Positions 48,201-60,200 of a stretch of DNA of 64,000 nt are shown piece after piece. The notes below the pieces were generated by a model. It did no database searches and was not told the origin of the DNA. It saw only the letters and a list, made by a program, of their open reading frames with translations. Both the position numbers and the translations under genes were made by a program. How positions within the stretch are numbered: position 1 is the first letter of the stretch; every line of letters begins with the position of its first letter. Origin of the DNA: Anarhynchus alexandrinus (lineage: Eukaryota > Chordata > Aves > Charadriiformes > Charadriidae). The stretch covers positions 1,934,759 through 1,998,758 of the forward strand of contig VUYV01000046.1 of assembly GCA_008711295.1 (NCBI GenBank), given 5' to 3'.

Positions 48201-51200
48201 TTGCTATGCAGTACCCTTGGCAAGAACTGCATTTCCTATATATGAAGAGTTCAACTCATCTCAGGTGTGATGAAGTACATTGATAACGTAGGGCACCAAG
48301 TATGTGTTTGGTCCAGTGAGTCCTGGGCACGGCACTGGAAACCAATGAGAGCCCATAAGAACGTCCAGGCAAATTTCTTATACCTTGATGTCTTTTAAAC
48401 TTGCCTGAAATAATGAATTTGTCATTCCACAGGGTTCCTCACCCCTGCTCTCTCCAGAGGACATAAATCTCTTAGTAAAGGTAATCAGCCTTTGATGATG
48501 GTGGGAGTTTATCTATGCGTTTGATTCATCCCTGACTAACATTCTGTGATGGGAAATTGTCTGAGCTATAAGGGCAAAAGGTGCCTTTAAACACTCTGCC
48601 AGGGCTTGAAACTTGCAGGTCTCCGACTTGCACTGGTATTGGAAGAGTAGAGCCCGTGCTGGAGGTCAAAATCTGATGCCTTTTGACCTTCCCCAGCAGT
48701 GAAATGATCTACAAATATCTTTATCACATGGTGTATGTTACAAAAGCTCTGAGACTTTCTCAGATCTTTCTGAGGCATGAATTCCCAAGGAGAAATAAGC
48801 ATTGTCAACTTGTATTACCTAAACCAGAAAATGGAAACCATTTTAATAAAATGTTTGATTTTTCACGTATACCTTCAAGAGTGACTGGAGTAGTTTCGAA
48901 CTGTGGGTGCAAAGTCAGTTTGCATAGTGCATCTAAAGGGATGCAGGTAATTAACCTCAGATGCACCCATGTTTCAAAAGTGGTGATCTGTCTGTCTGTG
49001 TTTACGCTCCATGCAGAAAGTTGTCTGGGAAATAAGTCAGTATTTGATAGGTGTTGACTGCAAAATCTTTACAAATTTACATGGGCTGAGTTGGGAGATT
49101 TTTAAGCAGTCTTGGGACATGGCAAGAAATCCTTTCTTATCGATTAAAAGAAACTAAAAAATTACCTTTTTTTACCAACCCCATTAACAAAAGGACCCTT
49201 TTCAGAGTGCTACTGTGAAATGCCTTCATTGAAAAGCTGCTTTTCTTATGGAGCTAAGTATTTTTCTGGATATTTCACTGTATGGTGGTGTTTGGGATTT
49301 CTGATCAGGACAATAGCAAGTGACGGATCCTTGGGTACAGGATGTCATTTTGATGTTCCTTTGTTTACTTCTTTTGATTATGTTATGGTTAAACATACTC
49401 ATATGCCTTGCACATACTTTGTGTTTGCTTTTTCATTCCGCGCTTGGTACAGCTCTGTATAAAGCAGCGCCTTGAATTCCCAGATGGAATTAAGGCTCTG
49501 TTGTTCTAGGTGTTTCTTGAGCACTTATATTGTAAGTAGATACATATGCATGTAGGGACTGGGACTTAGAAAGACAGTGTACCCTGCAATTTTGCAACAG
49601 ATCATTGACAGTGTTGGGTGTTGGAGCAAGGTCTCCTAACTCTCGGCCTGACGATCTGTCTGTTGTGCTACGCTGTCTCTTATAAGCGGGATTCACTCCC
49701 CTTTTGCTGAAGGGAGTCTACCTTTGAAATGGAAATGTCATACCCATGGTATTTCATTTCCTGAGGATAGTAGAAATGTAAAGACTACTGAGATGATGCT
49801 TCAAAGAGTTTTGGAAGGAAGGCGGTAATAATTCTCCATGATGACAGAATTTGGCCAGGACACTGGGACATTCACTTGGTCTTCATGAACTCCATCGAAT
49901 GAGTTCTCCTTGGCCATGCTAGCTGCTGAATACAGTTTCCCTTGCAGAACAGCCTTTCTGACATTGTGCTGCATCTGGGTTTTCCCTAGCAATCTGCCCT
50001 CTGAACAGTAACCCAGCTCTTTCAGAGTGCAGTTGACACAGTTTTGTAGTAGTCATCTAGCTTCAAAACAATGTTGGTCTTTGTAGTCTTGCTTTGCGGC
50101 TGTCTGACTTCCCACTGTGAAGAGTTTTTCCTTGTTTTCTTGATTTTAAATGATCAGTTAGGACCTGTCCAACTAGAACTGACAGGAAACTCCCCATGGG
50201 AGCCTGCGAGAGCTCAGCTGCTGACCCTCTCTCTGCTCTACACTGCCCTCATTTCAGTTCTGTAAGGCAAAGTAACCCAAATCCTACCCAGTGTGGTCAG
50301 TCTCCAAAGGCCTACGTTATTATCCTAGCACCACACTGCTGCATTCATAACGGGTATCTGTAGGGTCTTCTAAGTGCCTTCAATCTATTGCTAATTTATT
50401 TCTCCATGTTCTCTCCTAGGACGTGTGCAGTGAATGTCCTCCTGGTCCACCAGGACTGCCAGGCATCCCAGGTTTCAAAGGTGATAAAGGTCTTCGAGGA
50501 CCACCAGGTAGAGATGGCCAGGATGGGAAAATGGTAAGAGAGCTGGGGAAGTGACCATGCCTTGGATGTTGCGTAACCTTGTTTTTCTTATAATATTTTT
50601 TAATAGTTGATTTTTTTTTTCATCAAAACCAGACTGAATCTTTTTTATATGTCTGTGGAGTCAATGGACTAAACAAGTGTTCACCTCTACCTCTTCTGCA
50701 TTGCAGGGGAATGCTGGTCCCAGAGGTCCTGCAGGCCCACCTGGGTTGGATGGACCAAAGGTTGGTTGGTTTTCTTCAGTTGTGTAATAACTTGCTTGTG
50801 ACTAGTTAGTACACTGGCTGAAGCAGGATCTTGGTTGCATCCATCTCTGTGTAAAGAGGTAGGACTCGTCTGTTGGGTGGGCCCTGTACTGTCAGTTCCC
50901 TGGAGTGCCACACACACACAAAAGTGCGCAGATCCCCACATGAACACTGTTTCAGTTAAATAGTGTCTTCTACCATCCCTTTGTTGACACAGAGACAGAG
51001 ACCCAGAGACACAAGTGAAGGGCCTGATTCTCAATGTTGAATTTCATTACATTGGTGTTTTGATGACAGATAAGGACTTGAGAGTTAAATTTCAGTCCAA
51101 ATCAGGCGAGGAAGAAATTAAAGCCTCAGCAGTAGCCACCCTGCCTGTTCATCTCCTCTTTGAATCCTATATGCTTGAATCAGTTAAATAAAGGGTGATG

Positions 51201-54200
51201 CAACGGGCTACTGGGCTCTGTATACGCCATCTGCCATGGTGGTTTTATCTACAGACTTCGAATGTTTCCTGAAACACGCTATAAGGAGTACTCCTTGTTT
51301 CAGCTATATGCTTCTGCCTAATGGTCCAGGGACATAGGCCAACATAAAACTTCCAATGTCTGACGGATTCCAACAGTGTCGCATTTCAAGTGTTCCCATG
51401 AAGAGGTCTGTCATCATTCTGCTCACAATGCCGGTGCCTGGTCACAATCAAAACCTTTACAACTGCCTAATGTGAAATAAATCAAAACAAATCAATGGAG
51501 AGAGAGATAAGGTGGTTTCATGATGGACCACAGTTTCCTCCAGACTTCCCTGCATTATGGACCTACTGTCTAAAACAGCTTCTGCTCTTTTAACATCTTT
51601 GTATTTGCACTTATTAGAGTGTAGGATAAGCTAATAGAGATTCATGAATTAATTTTATATATTGCAATTAAAAGTGTGGTGGGAGAGCAGTAGAGTCCCA
51701 AAAGTAAATATAGAGTTGATCAAAATTAAAGTATGTTCCAGGATAAAATTTGCAAACAAATTAGTAACCCATAAAGACAATAACTGGCAGAAACACCAAT
51801 CCGTCTGAGACATACCACTTCTGCTTTCTTATATACTATGACAAAGCAGAGATTTGGGCAGCAAGATTGGATGTTTAGCTGAAGCAACAGGACCAATTTT
51901 AAATTGTACATGTGCATAAAATAAAATCAAGTTATTGATAGTCTAATCTGTGTTCAGTAAAAAGGCAGATTCACAGAGTTTGCAAATGTTAAAAAAAATA
52001 AATGGCAAGACCCCTAAGAAGGTGCAAAAACAAAGACAGTCTTTCTGACTCCTTTCTAAATATATTAGGAGGATCCTTCCAGTGAAAGACCCAAAGAGCT
52101 TTGCACTTTTGAAGGTGTAGTATATTGTCCTTACCAACACACATCCAAATTAGTATCAGGTCCCTTTCTGAAATAGAGCAGTAGAATGGCAGATCTTTGC
52201 TCATGAGCCACTTCATGCCTTCTGGCAATATGAATTGGGCCTCTTTTAATTAATAAATAGCAGCCCTCCCTCTTCCACTTGTCTCCTAGCTCTCATGTAG
52301 TAAACCAGAGTATTATTTCCATGGCCAACAATTCATTAGTGTTCTGTGCATTGTTCACAATTTACTCCCCATCATCTCAGTATCTTTCACTGTGGGGCAC
52401 TCATTCTGCCTTACTTTAAGCACCGATAATACAGACATCTACATTTGAGTTACCTGCCTCTGTTCTGTTGTCACTAGGACAGAAACACAGAGAGACAGAA
52501 GGGGGGGACAACTTTCTGGGTACGACTTTTCTGACTGCACCTTAGAAATGCCGGTTTTATTGCTGCTGTCCCTGAAGGGACACATTTGTTGGGCTAGATG
52601 ATTCCTTACCAAGATCTGATTTAGTGAAGTTCCTAACAACCTGTCTGCTTTCTAAGGATGTGTGAGTCCTCTTCATGTCCATGAGACTACAACATAAAAA
52701 AGGGCTATGCTGGGTCTGCTCCAAGGGCATTCTTCACATATATTCTTGGCTCCAACATTGGTAGTGAAAGTCTAGGGCAGAATTTAAGAGGAGGGCAAGT
52801 GGGACTTAATCCTAATTTATGTGTTTTATGCTCAAATGTCCAAGCGCTTTATGACAGAGGTTAAAAAGCTGATACAATACTGAATCTAAGTGACTTCAAA
52901 TGGCTTTTATTTTTCATTATCAGGGTTCTAAAGGAGACCGTGGTATGACTGGGGATGCAGGAGAAAAAGGTGAACAGGTAAAAACAGAACGTGGTTTCCA
53001 ACAGTGTTGTCACTGTGATTGTTCTTTCATCAATAACTCCTACGATGTCTGTAGAGGAATGCCCTTCTCAGAGGCAGAGGAGGAAGATGGGAATTCTTCA
53101 TTACTGATAAACCTCAAATGGGCTATGCTGAAGAGTGGAAATGTAGCAGTCCTCCACAGGGTTCTATCCCTATGTCCAATAAAAACCTTCCCATATGAAG
53201 AAAGGCTGAGTAAGTTAGGGTCGTTCAGCCTGGAGAAGAGAAGGCTCTGGGGACAGCTTATAGTGAGTGGGCTTCCAGTAATTAAAGGGGGCCTACAGGA
53301 AAAATGGGGACAAACTTTTTAGCAGGGCCTGTTGTGATAGTACAAGGGTTAATGGTTTTAAACTAAAAGAGGGTAGATTTAGACTAGATAGAAGGAAGAT
53401 AGAAGAAGGATTTTTTTTATGCTGAGGGTGGTGAAACACTGGCAAAAGTTGCCCAGAGAGGTGGTAGGTGCCCCATCCCTGGAAACATTCCAGGTCAGGG
53501 GCTCTGAGCAACGTGATCAAGTTGAAGATGTCCCTGCTCATTGCATGGGGGTTGTACCAGATGACCTTTAAAGGTCTCTTCCAACCCAAACTATTCTATG
53601 ATTGTATGAACTGTTTTCTCATCTCTAGATTGGATGCATTACCCAACCTTAAGTCACTTCCCCAGATAATGCCTAGATGACATCCAGGAGGTCAGGTGTC
53701 TTTGGGTTCAAAACGCCAGTGTTTGGATGGATCTAAGAATGACTTCTTTTATGAGGGATGAGATGCCACAGAAAAGAGGAGAATGGTCTAAATTAGAGCA
53801 AACTTTCATAGTTAATTTTGCCAAGGGCTGAGTCAATGGTTTATGGTGCAAATCAGCACCTTTTCAATGAGATTTGTAGGACATTTTAATCAGGTTTGGT
53901 TTCCTGCCTTGTACAATTCCACAATATCTATTCTCATCTGTCATTAGTATAGACTAAAGTACACATTAGAAAAAGTACACCTTAACTCTAACTATGTTTA
54001 TTCTGAAGTGCAAGCTTTGAAAACCAAGGTTTTGCTTTAAAAAGCCATGATTCCTTATTTCCTTATAACGACCTCTCTGTGTATTTTCTCATTTTGATGT
54101 TACCTCACAATGTTTAACCACCAGTTAACTTTTATACAACTAGAGATTTGAATAATGTGTAAAGAAAGTCTCTCTTTTCATTCTGCAGGGCCACCCAGGA

Positions 54201-57200
54201 ATGCCTGGCTTCTCAGGGGCTCCTGGAAACCCTGGTCCACCTGTAAGTTCCTCTGTTGAAAGATAATCCTGTATTTTCCTTACTAATAAAGGTCATTGCA
54301 AGCTCCGTATGGAAGAAAGGGCCATTCCCACCTGTCTGTGCATTGCATTTGCATTTTCCAGTGGGTTCCTAATGGTCCCCTGAGTGTCATAGACTTCCCC
54401 ACTCATGATAATTGCTATTTAATACATTGGCCACTTTTCACTGATTGCTTCAACTCACTCTGTAAATTGATGCTAAGCTTCAGTCGCTCTCTTTATACAA
54501 GGCAATGATCATGAAAACTCTTCCACAGAGACTACTTAGTGGTATGTGTATAGGTGTTTTCTTATATGTGGAATAAGTTGTCAGTCTAGAACCAGGAGAT
54601 CTAGGAGTGTTTTAATTCTCAATATTAGACAGTGGTATGAGACTGGATTTTCTCCAATTTTCATATCCTGTGGGTTACTTTTGAATTAAACGGCCTTTTA
54701 CATGTGTCCCTCTCCATCACAGTCCTTCTCTTTCCCAGCTCTACTCTCTCCACAAATACAATTATGCTCCTTTGTATTTAAAAGAGGGTGTCCGTGCAGA
54801 AGCAGGGCTGAAATATCTTGGCTCTCCTGCTGGTGGTATCACTGCTTATGCCCTCCAAGAGTGGGGACTTTTCCTTAGCAAAGGGCTTTTCTTTCCAAAC
54901 CGCCTTTCGTTGCCCAATGTCATCACTACTCATATTGCTGCTTACGGTGCAGTTTGGCTCTGCCATGCTGAGGGTGTGCAGCTTTCGTCTGTTCTGGGGA
55001 TCAGCACAGTCTCTTCAAAGCCAAATTTACATTGCACTGACTATACAAGAGTAGGTACCAGAAAAGAGGATTAGATTAAATTTCTGTTTTCAGATGTTAG
55101 CAGTGCCTAAAGGATGCTGAATGCTTTGCCACTGGGACAACACGTGGACCTGCTTTGTGGGTCATTTGCGCTGTCATGAACATTATTTTAGGAAAAACTA
55201 ATAACACAGACACATTTACTGTATCTGTATTAACTTCATATGGCCACAGCCATAGGGTTATTCCAGAAGGATTAAAACTCTTAAAATTGTCCTGTGAGAC
55301 CCTCTGAATAGACTCACAGTCAAACGAAATGTGCAAAGTAAAAATGAGCTTGTCAAAGCAGAGCAAAATATGATGTTCCCCTAGATATTTTTTCCTTCAA
55401 CTTTTGCTGACTTTTTCTTCTGGCTGCATTGACTCGTGGCTCCAGGATTTCTGCCTGCCACAGAGTGTGCTTCAAACTACTCCCATAATTTCTGTTCTTC
55501 AGAGTTATTTTTGTCACAAGATTGGCTTTTTCCTATTTGTCCCCTATTTTCAGAAGGAAGGGCCCGGACCAAACTCAAATATCTGACTATTTCTGGCTTT
55601 GGAGGCAGATTGAATGCAGAGGTTGGCATTGCTTTTCTGTGATGAATGAGGAAATGATGGAATGAATGCTGAACTGAGTGACTGAAGAAAATTTCAGTGT
55701 TGCCAGCTGTGGTAGTGAGTGTGTTGACAAAAATACAAAATGCATTAATCACTCACGTTATTTCTGCTTTATTTTGTTTAGGGACCAGATGGGGCGCCGG
55801 GACCAATAGGACCAGCAGGAAACCCAGGAGACACAGTAAGCTCTAAGCTTTGTGTTTCACTACCACCTTCACCTATATTTAGCTCTATGAAGTAAAGCTG
55901 AGCTGGAACCCATGTCATGTCCTTTGAAAACTCCCCAAACTATTCAGCCTGAATCAACTCTATACCTGCAAGTAGTTGCAGTAGGACCCCCACAAATAAG
56001 CACAGATTACTCTGTTTCTGCAGTTCTGTTTACTCAACAAATGAAATTCCAAATTAGCCAGAGCATAATCTAGTCCATGGGACCTCTAAGGAGGTTTTTG
56101 TGCCTCTTGTCTGTCTGTCCTTGATATTAACATCTCTTAGCCTCTAGAACAGGATGACTAAATCCATTAGGATGTTTCATGACCCAGGCTAACACCTGAA
56201 CTGTACGAGGGGATTGTCAAAATGAAACCAGCAACTGTTTGGAGGATGTCATGGTGCAGACTGCTCAGATCATAGAATAGTTTGGATTGGAAGGGACCTT
56301 TAAAGGTCATATGGTACAACCCCCTGTGCAATGAGCAGGGACATCTTCAACTTGATCAGGTTGCTCAGAGCCCCGTCCAACCTGGAATGTTTCCAGGGAT
56401 GGGGCATCTACCACCTCTCTGGGCAACCTGCGCCAGTGTCTCACCACCCTCATTATAAAAAAATTCTTCCTTCTGTCTAGTCTAAATCTACCGTCTTTTA
56501 CTTTAAAACCATTATCCCTTGTCTTACTGCAACAATCCCTGCTAAAAAGTTTGTCTGCATCTTTCCTGTAGGCCCCCTTTAGGTACTGGAAGGCCCCAAT
56601 AAGGTCTCTCAGGAGCCTTCTCTTCTCCAGGCTGAACAACCCCAACTCTCTCAGCCTGTCCTCACAGGAGCAGTGCTCCATCCCTTTGATCATTTTTGTG
56701 GCCCCCTCTGGACCCGCTCCAACAGGTCCATGTCTTTCCTGTGCTGAAGGCAGATTCCAGGGCCTGAGACCATTACCTGGCACCATTGAAAATACTAGTA
56801 CAGATGTAAACTTCAAGAAGTCTATGAAGAATTTTGCTACTGCTGTTTTATTTGAAGGGTGTTCAGATGTTACTTTATGGTAACGCATCAGAAAACCCTG
56901 GGAGAGACAGATAATCTGATTGATGTTAACATCAGGTTGAAAAGGAAAAAATGAACCTTCCCTGAGTAATGCATGCTGTTGAGCTGGAAAAGTTTAAGAC
57001 TGTGTAATTCTGTGATTAATTTCTAGATCAAGGTTTCCTAATGAGCAAGGTGCCTTTTTCAGATCCATTTCAACCTGAACTTCATCTCTTTAATATCTTT
57101 ATCAATTATCTGGACGAGGGGATCGTGCGCACCCTCAGTAGGTTTGCAGATGACACCAAGCTGGGCAGGAGTGTCGACCTGACTGAGGGTAGGATGGCTC

Positions 57201-60200
57201 TACAGAGGGATCTGAACAGGCTGGATCAATGGGCTGAGGCCAATGGTATGAGGTTCAACAAGGTCAAGTGCCGGGTTCTGCACTTGGGTCACAACAACCC
57301 CATGCAGCGCTACAGGCTTGGGGAAGAGTGGCTGGAAAGCTGCCCAGCAGAGAAAGACCTGGGGGTGTTGGTGGACAGCTGGCTGAATATGAGCCAGCAG
57401 TGTGCCCAGGTGGCCAAGAAGGCCAACAGCATCCTGGCTTGTGTCAGGAATAGTGTAGTGAACAGGACTAGGGAAGTGATCATCCCCCTGTACTCAGCAC
57501 TGGAGAGGTTGCACCTCAAATACTGTGTTCAGTTTTGGGCCCCTCACTACAATAAAGACATTGAGGTGCTGGAGCATGTCCAGAGAAGGGCAATGAAGCT
57601 GGTGAGGGGTCTGGAGCACAAGTCTTATAAGGAGTGGCTGAGGGAACTGGGGTTGTTTAGCCTGGAGAAAAGGATGCTGAGGGGAGACCTTATCGCTCTC
57701 TACAACCACCTGAAAGGAGGTTTTGTGAGGTGGGGGTTGGTCTCTTTTCCCAAGCAACAAGCAATAGGACAAGAGGAAATGGACTCAAGTTGTGCCAGGG
57801 GAGGTTTAGGATGGATATTAGGAAAATGTCTTCACAGAAAGGGTTATCAAACCTTGGAACAGGCTGCCCAGGGATGTGGTAGAATCGCCATACCTTCAGG
57901 TATTTTAAAGATGGGTAGACGTGTTCCTGAGGGACATGGTTTAGTGGCAGTTTTGGCAGTGTTAGGTTGATGGTTGGACTCAGTGATCTTAAAGGTCCCT
58001 TAGAACCTAGACAATTCTATGATTCTGTAATTGAACAGTGATGGTCTTTCTGATGGCTCTTATGAAATCAATGGGCACTCTCGGCAGAAAGGCCAGAGAC
58101 TACATGGACAGGCTGGCTGAAATTCCCTTTCAAGTGGGTGATCAAGTTTGAGACAGTGTGAAAGACCTGGAATGTTATTGTGCAGTCCTGTAAAGTAAGG
58201 GGATTTCTTGGGACTGTCAGCAAGGCACTTCTCATAACTAGTCATTTGATAGGTATAAAATATAGATCTTCTACTTCCTGGCTAGACACCTCATGCAGGA
58301 AGTTAAGTTCTAAATGTTAAATATAATTAAGCTTCAGGAAAAAGTGATTTCAGTGGTTTCTCCATCTGTAACAACTTAGAACTAATACTGGATGGTTTGT
58401 GTGATAAGAAAGCCCTCCAGTTTAAACTAGAAGGAATTAAAGGAAACCTCATGCACTGTGTGACACAGGCTACAAGACCAGCTTCTCACAGTTTTCCCTT
58501 GTCAAACTCTACATTTGATAAATCTTCATCTGATACAAGCATCTGAGGAGCTTGTCTGACCCACAGTGTTGCTGCTTTCTTTCCAGGGTAAAGATGGCCC
58601 TCCAGGTCCACAGGGCCCACCAGGGTTGCCTGGACTTCCAGTGAGTACAGTTCGGCTCCTTCTCATTCAATACATTAAACTGTTCAAAAACGCATGGGTG
58701 TGTAAAACAAACAGGTGACATTTTTGAGGTACTTTGAAAGCTGTGTGTGATCTGTAATGGTATCATCTGTCATGTTGATGCTATGTCCTTGGTCCAGGAC
58801 AGTGTGAATGCTCTATTTGGTCACTTTAAAGCTAAGTGTTAATTACCAACGTGAATCGGGTCTGCTGCTTATCTGCCTCCTCATTGATATATTGTTATGC
58901 AGAGCACAAAAAATCAACTAATATCTCCACTGTAAGGGCACAAGAATTCATAGACTGGAATACTGTCTTTATCTGAATCCACAGTCAAAATAATTCCTTT
59001 GCACTGACTCAAGTTCAAATGCTTCTTGGGCATAGACTCTTCTCTTCTGGTAAATGTATTAGTACAACATTTTGGTTTTTTTTTTAATCTGTCATAGGGA
59101 TAGGGCCAGAGCTATTTCTAGTGTAGAGAGGCCTAGCTGAATGAAGATAATGGCATCATAATGATTTATAACAGCTGTTTTTATAATCCTGTTTTAAGAT
59201 TGCTGGAGTGGTCGCTGAAAGGAGGAAACCCCTTACACTTGCCGTATTGGAAAGGGAAACAGCTTATGCTGTTACAGTGGTGTGGCAAGGAGGGGTTTAT
59301 GGTTGAGCTATAGAAATAGGGTAGTTTTTGGAGGGTTATGCAAACTTAAGTACGCCATGATGAAGCAGAATTGGCACTGTGAAACTCACACTGACAAAAA
59401 ACCACACCATTTTTTTCTGTTGACTCCGTCCTTATACCCTGTTTTGCATTTCATTTACAGGGCATTGCTGGGAATGACGGCAAAGATGGCAAGCCAGGAT
59501 CTCTTGGGGAACCGGTAATGTAATTTAAAACTGTTTCACTCAGGCAATCAGAGCCTGCATCCAGTTATTGCTTTTGGAGCTGCCTATCTATGGACTCCTT
59601 GGGGAGGTGGGGGGGTGGTCAGGGAGCCTGTTTGCATGTCTTTTTTTAACACCAGAAGGACTATATTGTCTTGAGCAATTTATAAGAGTCACACACTAGC
59701 AATCTTGAAAAGAAACTGTGTTCTTTTACTTTTACAGCTACCATAAATACACTAAAACGTAGTGATTCCACTTTTACAGCTGCTGTAAATATTGCAGAGA
59801 AAGAAGGTTGTCTTGTAACATTAAACCTAGTGATCTATTTTTTAGGTAAAAGATTATGGGGCATAAAAAGTTTAGAGGAGGTGTCTTTAAAGAAGCCTTT
59901 TCTGGATTGCTCTGTGACAGTTCTGTTGTCCAGGATTAGGGGTTTTACATTTGATTTTCTCTACTTAGTCCATGCTTGTGTTTGTTGAGCAAAAAAAGCT
60001 GAGCCATGAAGTTGTCAGCCAAAAGGGAATCTTAATGAATTGGGCAGTGAACGTTATTCCTTGCACTGTGCTTGTTATGTGAAGAATGTGCTTCCAGTAT
60101 CTGGCATTGCCAGCCTCTTTCCGTGACTTGTCAAATGGGACTGTGAAGAAAATGAGTTCTGTGAAAAGCCAATTCCTCAGTCATTAGGACAATGGTATGT

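Noticed and set aside
49626..49684. Possible tRNA gene
   Set aside because: The tRNA-like look fits the head of a MIR SINE better; no cloverleaf with a proper anticodon arm can be drawn.
50911..50922. CA microsatellite
   Set aside because: Only about five units, too short to matter.
51019..51060. Ancient repeat trace (GGGCCTGATTCTCA...)
   Set aside because: Only one short phrase resembles an old amniote repeat; too little to annotate.
57041..57970. 309-codon open frame as a host gene
   Set aside because: CR1-derived: FADD polymerase motif, C-terminal CR1 blocks and CR1 tail. The last third is out of register.
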